A stretch of DNA of 64,000 bases, from positions 372,001 through 436,000 of the forward strand of contig CANMMP010000003.1 in the NCBI GenBank assembly GCA_947499125.1. The letters run 5' to 3'. Positions 1 to 8,353 of the stretch are shown here, piece after piece. Position 1 is the stretch's first letter. Each line of letters begins with the position of its first letter. The notes beneath the pieces are model-generated. The model was not told the DNA's origin. It did not search any database and worked only from the letters and a program-made list of their open reading frames with translations. A program made the translations under genes and the position numbers. This DNA is from an uncultured Pontibacter sp. (GTDB lineage Bacteria > Bacteroidota > Bacteroidia > Cytophagales > Hymenobacteraceae).

Positions 1-1
1 A

Positions 2-877
2 TCGTACGCAAAACTGCAGAAGATCTATAATTACAACCAGACTCTGCCTGCTGCTAAGCAAATAATTATAGTTGGTGTAGATAGAATACAGGACACTAAT
101 GTAACCAAGCGCCACTTGGCCGAACTGTTGCATACTGCCAACTATAAACCCGGCTCAGATGCTATAGTTGATTCACTGACGCAGCTTTTAACCGACAGTA
201 CTACCGAGAATGAAGCCCTGCGAAGCTTTGCATCGAAAAACCTGACAACTGATCTCAACTTGTCGCAAACTATAGAAACAGAACTACAGCACATCTTTAC
301 TAACCTGAACTACCAGCACGAAAGTATAGCCCGCGACAGCGTAATGTTCCTGAACCTGAAAAACCAGACCTATATCAACAACTAGCAGAACGAGCAATTT
401 TATGGCATGTGGGGACTGATGCACACGTTACAGAACAAAGTAAACGGTGGTTATACTTCCTTTGCGGCACACTTAAAAAACAACCAATCGCCTTTCAAAA
501 ACAAGGTGACAACTATAAACATTATGGCTACTGATAGCGAAAACATGATTCCGGCGGGGATGATGCCTAAGTCGATCAATAAAGGCTATGCTTATGTGAA
601 CACCACTTGGGTAAACAGCGATGGCCCACTGGCGTTTGTGAATGGTATCAAAGATTTGAAAGCAGTTACAAAGGAAAACTCGATGGCAATTTTTAAACTT
701 GATGCGGAAAACTCCCCTTACAAGTCATCATCCCTGCTTGCCAATACCAGCGTACTGATGCCCGGGCAGAGTGGCGTAAAGCCGGATACCGAAAACTCAA
801 CGATAACAGAAGTTTGCCAATATGTGGTGCTGATCCGTAATTCTAAAGCTGCAACCCCTATAAAAGCCATGTTGTAA
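2..877 (+). pseudogene. Conserved gene interrupted by an in-frame TAG; 5' end outside window
   Basis: Reading from base 2, one frame stays open into the gene start lost at the left edge. It is broken only by TAG at 383-385 and then continues in the same frame to the stop at 875-877. Either side of the stop the protein reads YINN and QNEQFYGMWGLMHTLQN, and the codons between the stop and the next ATG (407) look as coding-like as the rest. This suggests one protein of at least 291 codons carrying a recent nonsense change (CAG or similar to TAG) or a sequencing error. I do not recognise the family. The part after the stop (407-877) could only be made separately by starting at ATG 407. The visible part has no signal peptide or membrane segment. 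Confidence 0.7.
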
Positions 878-964
878 GTATAAGTCTACAACCATGGCGC
901 GAGCATTTTATCCAAATCCTATTCATTAACTTTTCTGGCAATGATATTAAGTTAGGAGAAACTG

Positions 965-1045
965 TCCCCTTGAGGGGACTACAGGGGTGTAAAGCTACGG
1001 AGCAGGTCACTTCAAATGTAAGCACCCCTATAGTCTCCTGAAGGA
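965..1045. repeat. Palindromic intergenic element (CCCCTTGAGGGG family), copy A
   Basis: Left arm 965-990 begins TCCCCTTGAGGGGACTACAG. Right arm 1022-1045 reads GCACCCCTATAGTCTCCTGA and is its imperfect reverse complement (about 4 mismatches in 22). The core between them is about 31 bp. A near-identical architecture occurs at 47466-47572. It lies in the gap between the broken gene and the prolyl oligopeptidase. Confidence 0.7.
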
Positions 1046-1150
1046 TATAGTATGCAATGAGACGGAGGAATTCTAACTATAGCCCTTTTCAGGATATTTA
1101 CTTATCTTAGCTTTTCCCGTATCACAACCTAAAATCAGACGGATAACATT

Positions 1151-3334
1151 ATGAAGAAAACTACTGTTCTACTGCTGGCTGGCGGCCTAACGGCTGTGTC
1201 GGCATGTAAATCAACCCAAACAGAAACTCCAACTGTGAATACTGAAACTACCACAACGGCCCCTGCAACTGCGGAGGCTACTTTAAATTACCCCGATACT
1301 AAAAAAGTTGACCACGTAGACGATTACCATGGCACACAAGTAGCAGATCCCTATCGCTGGCTCGAAACGCATACCGATGAAGTTGACTCATGGATAACAG
1401 CACAGAACGAAGTAACGCAGGAATACCTGGGCGACATCGACTTCCGCGACAATATTAAAGCACGCCTGACAGAGATCTGGAATTACCCGAAGTATGGCGC
1501 TCCGTTTAAAGAAGGCGGAAAATACTATTTCTATAAGAATGATGGCCTGCAGAACCAGAGCGTGCTGTATGTGCAGGAAACACTGGAATCTGAGCCAAAA
1601 GTATTCTTTGACCCGAACAAACTGTCTTCTGACGGAACAGTGGCGCTTTCAGCGTTCAGTTTCTCTAAAGATGGCAAGCATGTGGCAGTGGGTACATCAA
1701 GTGGCGGCTCTGACTGGAACACCTACCAGGTAATGGATGTGGCGACTGGTAAAATGCTGAACGATAAACTAGAGTGGGTGAAGTTCTCTGGCCCGAGCTG
1801 GTACAAAGATGGCTTCTTCTATAGCCGTTACGATGCCCCAACCGAAGGCAACAAGCTGGCCAATAAGAACGAATTCCATAAAGTCTACTACCACAAAATT
1901 GGTACGCCACAGAGCCAGGACAAGCTGGTTTACGAAGACAAAGCTCACGCGCTACGCAATTTCTACGGCCAGACCACTGATGATGAGCGCTTCCTGATCC
2001 TGAATGCATCGGAAGGTGCCAGCGGAGCAAACGCGCTATACTATAAAGACCTTGCTGACCCGAAATCAACTATAAAACCTATAGTTGACAACTTCGAAAG
2101 CGAGTACAATGTAGTGGATAACTTCGGTGACAAGCTGCTGGTGATGACGAACAAAAATGCGCCGCGCTACCGCCTGGTGATGATCGATCCGAAGAAACCG
2201 CAGGAAGCTAACTGGAAAGTTGTAGTTCCGGAGTCAGAGAATGTGATGCAGGGCGTTTCTACGGTAGGTGGCCGCATTATTGCCAGCTACATGAAAGATG
2301 CTACCAGCCAGGTAGTGGTTTACGACCAGAACGGTAAGCAACTGAATACAGTAGAGCTGCCAACGCTAGGTACAGTTAGTGGCTTCGGTGGCGACCAGAA
2401 AGATAAGGAGACATTCTTTACATTCACATCATTCACATACCCACCAACTATTTACCGTTACGATGTACCGAACAACAAAGTAAGCTTGTTCCGCAAAACC
2501 GAGGTGAATGTAGATACTGATGCTTTCGAAACGAAGCAGGTGTTTTATACATCGAAAGATGGTACCAAAGTGCCGATGTTTATCGTGCACAAAAAAGGCC
2601 TGAAACTGGATGGTACAAACCCTACTTACCTGTACGCTTACGGTGGCTTTAACATCTCTATGACGCCAGGCTTTAGCATTGCCAATATGTTATGGTTGGA
2701 GAATGGTGGCGTTTATGCCATGCCTAACCTGCGTGGTGGCGGTGAGTACGGCGAAGACTGGCACAAAGCCGGCATGACGCCAAACAAGCAAAACGTATTC
2801 GACGACTTTATTGCTGCTGCCGAATATCTGATTGACCAGAAGTATACTTCATCAGGTAAGCTGGCTGTAGCTGGTGGCTCTAATGGTGGATTGCTGGTAG
2901 GTGCCTTTATGACACAGCGTCCTGAACTGGCGAAAGTTGCCCTGCCTGCGGTAGGTGTAATGGATATGCTGCGTTTCCATAAGTTTACCATTGGTTGGGC
3001 GTGGGTACCAGAGTATGGCTCTTCAGATGATGCGGCTCAGTTCGAGAACCTGTACAAATTCTCGCCGCTGCACAACATTAAAGAAGGCGTAAAATACCCT
3101 GCTACCTTAGTTAAAACAGCTGACCACGACGACCGCGTAGTACCGGCCCACTCGTTCAAGTTCATTTCTGAGCTGCAGGCAAAAGGCGCTCCGGGTAATC
3201 CATATTTAATTAGAGTAGATGTACGTGCTGGCCATGGCGCCGGTAAGCCAACATCGCTGGTTATCCAGGAGTATGCTGATACTTACTCGTTCATCTATAA
3301 AAATATGGGCGTTAATCCGTATCAGAATAAATAA
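1151..3334 (+). CDS. Prolyl oligopeptidase family serine peptidase (S9A), lipoprotein
   Basis: Serine peptidase cleaving after proline in short peptides. The 727 residues match the family length plus an exported N-terminus. The start MKKTTVLLLAGGLTAVSAC is a lipoprotein signal with the acylated Cys at about residue 19, followed by a Thr-rich linker, so the enzyme is expected to be anchored in the periplasm. The N-terminal propeller domain begins with the family hallmark YHGTQVADPYRWLE. The C-terminal alpha/beta hydrolase has the nucleophile motif GGSNGG (Ser577), DHDDRVVP supplying the Asp, and the catalytic His in RAGHGAGKP (His695). It appears monocistronic, with a strong terminator just downstream. 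Confidence 0.95.
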   Translation: MKKTTVLLLAGGLTAVSACKSTQTETPTVNTETTTTAPATAEATLNYPDTKKVDHVDDYHGTQVADPYRWLETHTDEVDSWITAQNEVTQEYLGDIDFRDNIKARLTEIWNYPKYGAPFKEGGKYYFYKNDGLQNQSVLYVQETLESEPKVFFDPNKLSSDGTVALSAFSFSKDGKHVAVGTSSGGSDWNTYQVMDVATGKMLNDKLEWVKFSGPSWYKDGFFYSRYDAPTEGNKLANKNEFHKVYYHKIGTPQSQDKLVYEDKAHALRNFYGQTTDDERFLILNASEGASGANALYYKDLADPKSTIKPIVDNFESEYNVVDNFGDKLLVMTNKNAPRYRLVMIDPKKPQEANWKVVVPESENVMQGVSTVGGRIIASYMKDATSQVVVYDQNGKQLNTVELPTLGTVSGFGGDQKDKETFFTFTSFTYPPTIYRYDVPNNKVSLFRKTEVNVDTDAFETKQVFYTSKDGTKVPMFIVHKKGLKLDGTNPTYLYAYGGFNISMTPGFSIANMLWLENGGVYAMPNLRGGGEYGEDWHKAGMTPNKQNVFDDFIAAAEYLIDQKYTSSGKLAVAGGSNGGLLVGAFMTQRPELAKVALPAVGVMDMLRFHKFTIGWAWVPEYGSSDDAAQFENLYKFSPLHNIKEGVKYPATLVKTADHDDRVVPAHSFKFISELQAKGAPGNPYLIRVDVRAGHGAGKPTSLVIQEYADTYSFIYKNMGVNPYQNK

Positions 3335-3364
3335 CACAAGTATAGATCTGCCATTTATACTTCA

Positions 3365-3399
3365 GCCGCGCTGCCTGCATAAGGTAGCGCGGCTTTTTT
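3365..3399 (+). terminator. Rho-independent terminator after the prolyl oligopeptidase gene
   Basis: An 11-bp stem (GCCGCGCTGCC / GGTAGCGCGGC, one G-T pair) with a 7-nt loop is followed by six T residues. Confidence 0.9.
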
Positions 3400-3477
3400 A
3401 TGCTGTGTTATGATGACGAAGTATAGAGAATTTCTTATATTTAAAAGTATAAACTCAACAATCAATCTTATTTTATT

Positions 3478-3948
3478 ATGGAAGCAGAACTTTACGCTGA
3501 CACACCTACGCCGCAGGGCCTTAACCTTAACCTCGTATCTGAGGATTTTCTGAGAAATACCGCTAAATGGGGCAAATTCCTGGCTATAGTAGGCTTTGTA
3601 ATGATCGGGCTTATCGTGCTGATGGCCATTTTTGCAGGTACCTTCTTCAGTGCCGTAATGAGCGGAGCCGGAGCTGATGGCTTTGGAGGAGCAGGAGGCG
3701 CATTTCTGAGTTTCTTATACCTGCTGTTTGCCGCGCTATACTTTTTCCCGGTGCTATACTTATACAAGTTCTCGAACAAAATGCAGGTTGCGCTACTCCA
3801 CAGAAACGAAGACTTGGTAACCGAATCATTCAAAAACCTGAAGTCGCTGTTTAAGTTTATGGGCGTGCTTACGCTTATTATGCTTGGCTTTTATGCGCTT
3901 GGGTTGCTGTTCGCAGTTATCGGGGCAGGACTTGGCAGCATGATGTAA
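3478..3948 (+). CDS. DUF5362-like small membrane protein
   Basis: A 156-residue inner-membrane protein of unknown function, resembling the Bacteroidota DUF5362 family (hallmark FLRNTAKWGKFLAIVGF near residue 25). Hydrophobic segments are visible at about 37-60, 78-98 and 125-152, with a Gly/Ala-rich stretch around 62-75 between the first two. The N-terminal 25 residues are soluble. It is flanked by terminators on both sides, so it is probably a single-gene unit. A TATATTTA sequence at 3436-3443 is a possible -7 element. Family membership is from recall of the motif, not from a search. Confidence 0.75.
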   Translation: MEAELYADTPTPQGLNLNLVSEDFLRNTAKWGKFLAIVGFVMIGLIVLMAIFAGTFFSAVMSGAGADGFGGAGGAFLSFLYLLFAALYFFPVLYLYKFSNKMQVALLHRNEDLVTESFKNLKSLFKFMGVLTLIMLGFYALGLLFAVIGAGLGSMM

Positions 3949-3968
3949 ACTATAAATCTTACAGTTCT

Positions 3969-3998
3969 AAAAGCACGTCCGGCAAAGGCGTGCTTTTT
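3969..3998 (+). terminator. Terminator after the DUF5362-like gene
   Basis: AAAAGCACG and CGTGCTTTTTT form a stem closed by an 11-nt loop and end in a T run. Confidence 0.85.
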
Positions 3999-4038
3999 TG
4001 TTTTTGGGCAGCGGTCTTTTCATGCCTACCCGCTGTTC

Positions 4039-4100
4039 CGGATTTGTAATCCGCTTTTCTGCCTATAATAATGGCTCTTGAAGTGCGGATTACAAATCCG
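4039..4100. repeat. REP-like inverted repeat (CGGATTTGTAATCCGC)
   Basis: CGGATTTGTAATCCGC at 4039-4054 is repeated as its exact reverse complement at 4085-4100, a perfect 16-bp pair around a 30-bp spacer. Each arm is itself nearly palindromic (GGATT-TGT-AATCC). There is no T run, so it is more like a dispersed REP/MITE element than a terminator. Confidence 0.75.
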
Positions 4101-4169
4101 AAAGAGCAAAACTCTTTTTGTTTAAGGTGATGCGGTATTACTTAACTTCTGAATTATCTTTAACCTGTT

Positions 4170-4517
4170 ATGACACTCTACCATAATTTATTCTATACAA
4201 TATATTCCTTTGCAAAATCTATTGAAAGAGGGTATTGGCACCAGGATAACTCAAATAGAGCATTTGGTACTGTTACTGCAATATCACTTTTACAATTGGC
4301 GAACCTATTAACCTTAAATCCTGCATTCTTTACAGGAGTTTGGCTTTATGGACCTTTGATTATTCTGTTTGGAATAAATTTCTTCTTTTTCTTTTATAAA
4401 AAGAGATATTTGAAAGTTGTAGAAGAGCAGAAGAGAATATCTAAAGACTATTATAGATATATAAGTATAGCTTATGTATTTATAAGCATAATTGCTCATC
4501 TCTATACTAATCTTTAA
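4170..4517 (+). CDS. Small AT-rich membrane protein of unknown function
   Basis: I do not recognise this 115-residue protein. It has three likely membrane segments: about 30-50 (TVTAISLLQLANLLTL), 57-78 (an aromatic-rich helix with FFFFF) and 97-113. The segment between about 79 and 95 is basic (KKRYLKVVEEQKR). The gene is clearly richer in A+T than its neighbours and sits beside a REP-like repeat, so it may be a recent arrival. A TATCTTTA at about 4154 could be its -7 promoter element. Confidence 0.6.
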   Translation: MTLYHNLFYTIYSFAKSIERGYWHQDNSNRAFGTVTAISLLQLANLLTLNPAFFTGVWLYGPLIILFGINFFFFFYKKRYLKVVEEQKRISKDYYRYISIAYVFISIIAHLYTNL

Positions 4518-4608
4518 ACTGGGCTTTTGCTTACACTCACGGGAAATGAGCGAAGGCGGAAACTACAAATCTTCCGTAACTTAGCAACTATAAACCAACT
4601 CCATAACT

Positions 4609-5355
4609 ATGAAAGCATACCCTGGCAAAACTCAGTTTATAGTTCGCTCCAGTGAGATCGATTACCACGGCAACGCTACTATTCCTGCGCTGGTAAGTTA
4701 TATGCAGGAGGCTGCCTGGGAGAATACCCGAGACTTGGGCATCTCAATGTACGATTTGCTGGAACGTGGGCTTACGTGGGTGTTACAGCGCATGCGTGTA
4801 GAAATGTTCCGGTACCCAACACACGGCGAAACTATAACCGTAGAAACCTGGGCATCGGGGCGGGAGCGTGTTTTCCTGCACCGTGATTTCAGAATTTATA
4901 GTTCAGATAACGAGTTGCTCGGGCAGGCTACGAGTGTATGGCTGGTGATGGATGTGGTGAAACGGCAGATGGTGTCGGTGCCGGACTTTATAACGGAAAT
5001 AGAAGTAGAGCCTAACCAGGATCCGCTGCCTTTTGCCAAAGGTAAACTACCACAACTACAGGAAGTGCAGTGTACACAGCAAATGCCCGTCCGCTGGCAC
5101 GACATCGACCTGAACCGCCACGTTACTAATACCCGCTACCTGCAATGGATCCTGGACACGCTCCCAACTGAAACCCTTGAAAAGCAACTCCGCGAAATAG
5201 ACATCATATATAAAGCTGAAAGTATACTGGGCGATACCGTTGTATCAGAAGCTGGCAAAGGAGAAACAGAAACTATACTTTTGCATAAACTTACCAGCCA
5301 GGAAACTGGCAAAGAACTGGTGCAAGTCAGAACGGTTTGGGAAGTTTTGAATTAG
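4609..5355 (+). CDS. Acyl-ACP thioesterase (FatA/FatB-like)
   Basis: Hydrolyses acyl-ACP to release free fatty acids in the cytoplasm. The 248-residue protein has two hot-dog folds in tandem, as in bacterial members of the acyl-ACP thioesterase family. The first (about 1-130) opens with the substrate-domain hallmark RSSEIDYHGNATIPALVSYM. The second (about 160-245) carries RWHDIDLNRHVTNTRYLQWI at about 162, equivalent to the plant FatB segment that supplies the catalytic Asp/Asn/His residues. The ATG at 4609 fits the family start. It is followed after 109 bp by a GNAT gene, and the gap contains a short hairpin repeat. Confidence 0.92.
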   Translation: MKAYPGKTQFIVRSSEIDYHGNATIPALVSYMQEAAWENTRDLGISMYDLLERGLTWVLQRMRVEMFRYPTHGETITVETWASGRERVFLHRDFRIYSSDNELLGQATSVWLVMDVVKRQMVSVPDFITEIEVEPNQDPLPFAKGKLPQLQEVQCTQQMPVRWHDIDLNRHVTNTRYLQWILDTLPTETLEKQLREIDIIYKAESILGDTVVSEAGKGETETILLHKLTSQETGKELVQVRTVWEVLN

Positions 5356-5375
5356 AAAGTTAAAAGGTTGATTTT

Positions 5376-5399
5376 GTAGAGATGCAATACGTTGCGTTT
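5376..5399. repeat. Short hairpin repeat, GTAGAGAYGCAATAC family, copy 1
   Basis: This reads GTAGAGATGCAATACGTTGC followed by GTTT. It matches copies at 50670-50693 and 58335-58358 with a few substitutions, some of which weaken the stem. Confidence 0.65.
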
Positions 5400-5464
5400 T
5401 TAACATCAGGAGAGCCAACAATTCAACCTTTAACAATCAACAAGCAGCAATTAACAATTACAAA

Positions 5465-5932
5465 ATGAACATTAGAAAAGGAACGATAGATGACCTGCCG
5501 CAGGTATATGCGCTGATAAAAGAACTGGCCGAGTACGAAAATGCTCCTGATGAAGTAACGAATACTTTGGAAGCTATGCAGCGCGATGGCTTCGGCGATA
5601 ACCCGATCTATCATTTTTTTGTAGCCGAAGGTGCCGAAGGCGTTGTGGGTATTGCATTATACTATACAGCTTATTCCACGTGGAAAGGTAAAATGCTGTT
5701 CCTCGAAGACCTGGTGGTAACAGAACGACTTCGCCGTAGCGGCATCGGGCGACAGCTGTTTAATGCCGTAGCCAAAGAAGCGAAGGATACCGGCGTTAAA
5801 CGAATGAAATGGCAGGTGCTGGATTGGAACGAACCGGCCATAGCGTTTTATAAAAAAATAGGTGCCGGACTCGACGACGAATGGATCAACTGTAATTTAA
5901 CGGAAGCTCAGCTCCAAAACTATAGTTCCTAA
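5465..5932 (+). CDS. GNAT family N-acetyltransferase (diamine/thialysine type)
   Basis: Acetyl-CoA-dependent N-acetyltransferase of 155 residues. Beta-strand 1 starts MNIRKGTIDDLPQVYALIKE. The core FLEDLVVTERLRRSGIGRQL (about 79-98) holds the acetyl-CoA pyrophosphate loop RRSGIG. The closing motif WQVLDWNEPAIAFYKKIGA is characteristic of the spermidine/spermine and thialysine acetyltransferase branch. The exact amine substrate cannot be told from sequence. It converges on the DUF4286 gene, with a shared two-way terminator between. Confidence 0.88.
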   Translation: MNIRKGTIDDLPQVYALIKELAEYENAPDEVTNTLEAMQRDGFGDNPIYHFFVAEGAEGVVGIALYYTAYSTWKGKMLFLEDLVVTERLRRSGIGRQLFNAVAKEAKDTGVKRMKWQVLDWNEPAIAFYKKIGAGLDDEWINCNLTEAQLQNYSS

Positions 5933-5950
5933 ACGGGCATTAAACTATAG

Positions 5951-5992
5951 ACTATAAAGCCTTCGGTAATTGCGTACCGAAGGCTTTATAGT
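5951..5992. terminator. Bidirectional terminator with perfect 18-bp arms
   Basis: ACTATAAAGCCTTCGGTA (5951-5968) and its exact reverse complement (5975-5992) enclose a 6-nt loop between convergent genes. Each arm ends in the window's abundant ACTATA/TATAGT hexamer. Confidence 0.9.
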
Positions 5993-6003
5993 TATGAGCT
6001 GGG

Positions 6004-6336
6004 CTATACATATTTATCGCGGGTAATATTAGTGCCTATTACTTCCAGCATCGTCCGGAAGGAGGCATAACGGCCGGCGTAGCGCTCGTTTACTTTTTGC
6101 TGCAGGGCCGGCGAATGGTCGCGCTGGTATTCCAGCAGGTCTTCTACATTGCGGCAGGTATATTGCACCGCATAGGTAGTTCCGCCGGTGTCTTCATCAG
6201 CCATCACACGGCATATCTGGTTCGTTAGAAAATAGCCGGTATCCATCACTTCCGGAATATGCACGTCTTTCATCCACTGCAGCCATTCATCGGCCACAGT
6301 ATTATCTATACTTACAGTTACGTTATATAAAATCAT
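6004..6336 (-). CDS. DUF4286 family protein
   Basis: A 110-residue soluble protein of the DUF4286 family, common in Bacteroidota and of unknown biochemical role. It starts MILYNVTVSIDNTVADEWLQ and contains WMKDVHIPEVMDTGYF and QYTCRNVEDLLEYQRDHSPA, which together give the ferredoxin-like dimeric alpha/beta-barrel look of the family. It is a single gene facing the GNAT gene and sharing its terminator. The family call is from recall. Confidence 0.82.
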   Translation of the reverse strand: MILYNVTVSIDNTVADEWLQWMKDVHIPEVMDTGYFLTNQICRVMADEDTGGTTYAVQYTCRNVEDLLEYQRDHSPALQQKVNERYAGRYASFRTMLEVIGTNITRDKYV

Positions 6337-6493
6337 ACCTCAAAATTACAAAATCGGGAGGGCATTACTGCGCTACTCTTCTTAAATAATAAGCTAGGCC
6401 AGGTTTTGTTTTATAGTTACGTAAAATCTCATGCTTAAAGCATCACTTATCTAAATCTGTGTCGTATAAATTATATTTAAACTTTGTATAGTT

Positions 6494-6991
6494 ATGGTTA
6501 AGTTATTTGTAATGTGTGTTTTAAGTATAGGTGTATACTTAAGCGCCGGACAGCCACAGAAAGCTTTTGCTGTGGCAAATGTTATAGTTGTTGCCGATGT
6601 GCATCCTGCAGAAGCAAAGTATGATAAGATCATGAACAGGTATGCCGATGGCCTTATAAAAGCTTTCAGCGAGAAAGATGACAATAAAACCATCCTGATA
6701 TTGCAGGAATTGAACGATGAGATGGTAGCGGAGATAGTAAAGATAGAGCCAGAACTGAAGCAATGGATAAATGGCATGTCAGAAGAAGAACTAGAAGCTG
6801 TTAAGAACCGGATCGTAAATAAGCCTTACATGAAAGCTATTTTTGGCTTTATGTTTAACCCTGAAATAAGCAAACGCATCGAGAGCAACCCAAAGCTAAA
6901 AGAAGCGCTTGAAGATGGCGATAAGCGTATGAAGGAGCTCAGCTTTGGAGATGATAATGAGGAAGTCAGTGATGAAGAAGACTATCGTTAA
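6494..6991 (+). CDS. Exported protein of unknown function
   Basis: A 165-residue protein I do not recognise. The N-terminus MVKLFVMCVLSIGVYLSAGQ is a signal peptide-like segment. The rest is helical and charged (YDKIMNRYADGLIKAFSEKD, MSEEELEAVKNRIVNKPYMK), ending in a very acidic tail (DDNEEVSDEEDYR). There are no cysteines in the mature part that would suggest metal or disulphide chemistry. It ends 8 bp before the end of the convergent gene at 7000-7521. Confidence 0.65.
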   Translation: MVKLFVMCVLSIGVYLSAGQPQKAFAVANVIVVADVHPAEAKYDKIMNRYADGLIKAFSEKDDNKTILILQELNDEMVAEIVKIEPELKQWINGMSEEELEAVKNRIVNKPYMKAIFGFMFNPEISKRIESNPKLKEALEDGDKRMKELSFGDDNEEVSDEEDYR

Positions 6992-6999
6992 ACTATAAT

Positions 7000-7521
7000 T
7001 TACTTACAGATCCAGTTGCCGGCAGTCTCGGTTTGGTAAACCGGCTCGGGCAGGTTGCGCTGGTAAGCCACCGTTATAGTTTCGCCGGATACAGGCTGCA
7101 ACTGCATCTGGCCATCCTGAAGTTGCAGGTATAAATTCCCTTTTTTATCGGAGGCTACTTTTAGGGCACCACTTGTGTTTCGCAGTTTATAGTAACTATA
7201 GGTGTTCAAGCCGGCAGCTGTCAGATCCTGCAGGGCAAAGTGTGGTCTTTCGGAGCCATGGGCAGGCAACGACACTACTTTGCCGCCAATCCAAAGGTTC
7301 TCGCCTAGGCATTCGGTGGTCTCAACAATAAGATCGAAGTAAGTTACCTGGGCAGGAGTATCAAGAGCAGCTAATGTTACAGGTGGCGATGGTTTTGGCT
7401 GGTGTAGTTGTGGCTGGGGCATAGGTTCAGTGTGCTTTTCCGGTTGAGAACTATAAAGTACTGCAGCAAGCAAAAGCAACGAGGCAACATCCGAAATTCT
7501 GGATAGTATAGGTACTTTCAT
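7000..7521 (-). CDS. Membrane-anchored or exported hypothetical protein
   Basis: A 173-residue protein of unknown family. A hydrophobic N-terminal segment (DVASLLLLAAVLYSS, about 11-25) is followed by a Pro/Gln-rich linker (PMPQPQLHQPKPSPP) and a compact beta-rich domain from about residue 55, with Cys64 (TTECLGENLWIGG) and a C-terminal Cys (WICK) that could pair. The layout suggests an inner-membrane anchor with a periplasmic domain. The convergent neighbour ends 8 bp away. Confidence 0.6.
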   Translation of the reverse strand: MKVPILSRISDVASLLLLAAVLYSSQPEKHTEPMPQPQLHQPKPSPPVTLAALDTPAQVTYFDLIVETTECLGENLWIGGKVVSLPAHGSERPHFALQDLTAAGLNTYSYYKLRNTSGALKVASDKKGNLYLQLQDGQMQLQPVSGETITVAYQRNLPEPVYQTETAGNWICK

Positions 7522-7650
7522 AACCCGATAACAGCTTTAAACAGGTATATAAATTTATACTGTACTTTCCCTGATTTAGTTTATTGGCAGGCGGCACTGG
7601 CATTTTATACTTTTTAATGTAGTTTAGATGCCTGAACAATTTTAGTATCC

Positions 7651-8277
7651 ATGTCCAACTTTAGCCGGAAGCTCAATTTAAAAGCACCTTATAGTTTACT
7701 GTTACTGAATGCGCCCGCTCAACTGGTGCCTTTGTTTGAGGAAGAAGGTGTTACAGTTATTGTGCAGCAAACTACCACTGAGCAACATACTTTTGATGCC
7801 GTGCAGCTGTTTGTGTCTTCTAAAGAGGAACTGGATGCCCTGGCGCCACAAGCTGCCGGTGCTTTAAAAATAGGTGGCATCTTTTGGGTGGCTTATCCCA
7901 AAAAATCATCAGGTATAAAATCGGACTTAACCCGCGACCATGGCTGGCAAACTATAAAAGAGATGGGCTACGAAGGTGTGCGGCAAGTGGCTTTAGATGA
8001 TACCTGGTCATCGCTCAGGTTTAAGCATGTGTCGGAGCGAACACAGCCATCTAAAATGGGCGTAGATTACCCGGGCATCGACAGGAAGACCAAAACTGTA
8101 ACCCTGCCACCGGACCTGGAGAAGGCTTTAATGGAAAATAACCTGCTGGCGCAATTCGAGGCCCAGGCGTTTACCAACCGGAAAGAGCTTGTAATTGCCG
8201 TGCTGGATGCCAAACGGCCTGAAACCCGCGAGAAACGCATCAACAAAACGATAGAACTGCTGCAGGCTAAAAAGTAA
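7651..8277 (+). CDS. DUF3052-like domain fused to YdeI/OmpD-associated (OmdA) domain
   Basis: A 208-residue cytoplasmic protein with two parts. Residues about 1-130 resemble DUF3052 (GGIFWVAYPKKSSGIKSDLT, RDHGWQTIKEMGYEGVRQVA, WSSLRF). Residues about 145-208 match the OmdA/YdeI bacteriocin-protection type domain (TVTLPPDLEKALMENNLLAQ, TNRKELVIAVLDAKRPETRE). Neither domain has a known reaction. YdeI proteins were linked to resistance to some bacteriocins and peptides, which is established knowledge for the family and not shown here. The gene is monocistronic with a good terminator. Confidence 0.78.
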   Translation: MSNFSRKLNLKAPYSLLLLNAPAQLVPLFEEEGVTVIVQQTTTEQHTFDAVQLFVSSKEELDALAPQAAGALKIGGIFWVAYPKKSSGIKSDLTRDHGWQTIKEMGYEGVRQVALDDTWSSLRFKHVSERTQPSKMGVDYPGIDRKTKTVTLPPDLEKALMENNLLAQFEAQAFTNRKELVIAVLDAKRPETREKRINKTIELLQAKK

Positions 8278-8301
8278 CAGGTACTATACTTCTTAAAACA
8301 C

Positions 8302-8329
8302 AAAAGGCGCTCCGTAAAGAGCGCCTTTT
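8302..8329. terminator. Bidirectional terminator
   Basis: AAAAGGCGCTC and GAGCGCCTTTT are perfect 11-bp arms around CGTAAA, between convergent genes. Confidence 0.88.
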
Positions 8330-8353
8330 GTAGTTTATAGGTTTAGCCTGAGC

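Noticed and set aside
1665-2069. 134-codon minus-strand frame within the prolyl oligopeptidase gene
   Set aside because: Antisense shadow with a low-complexity, Cys/His/Arg-rich translation.
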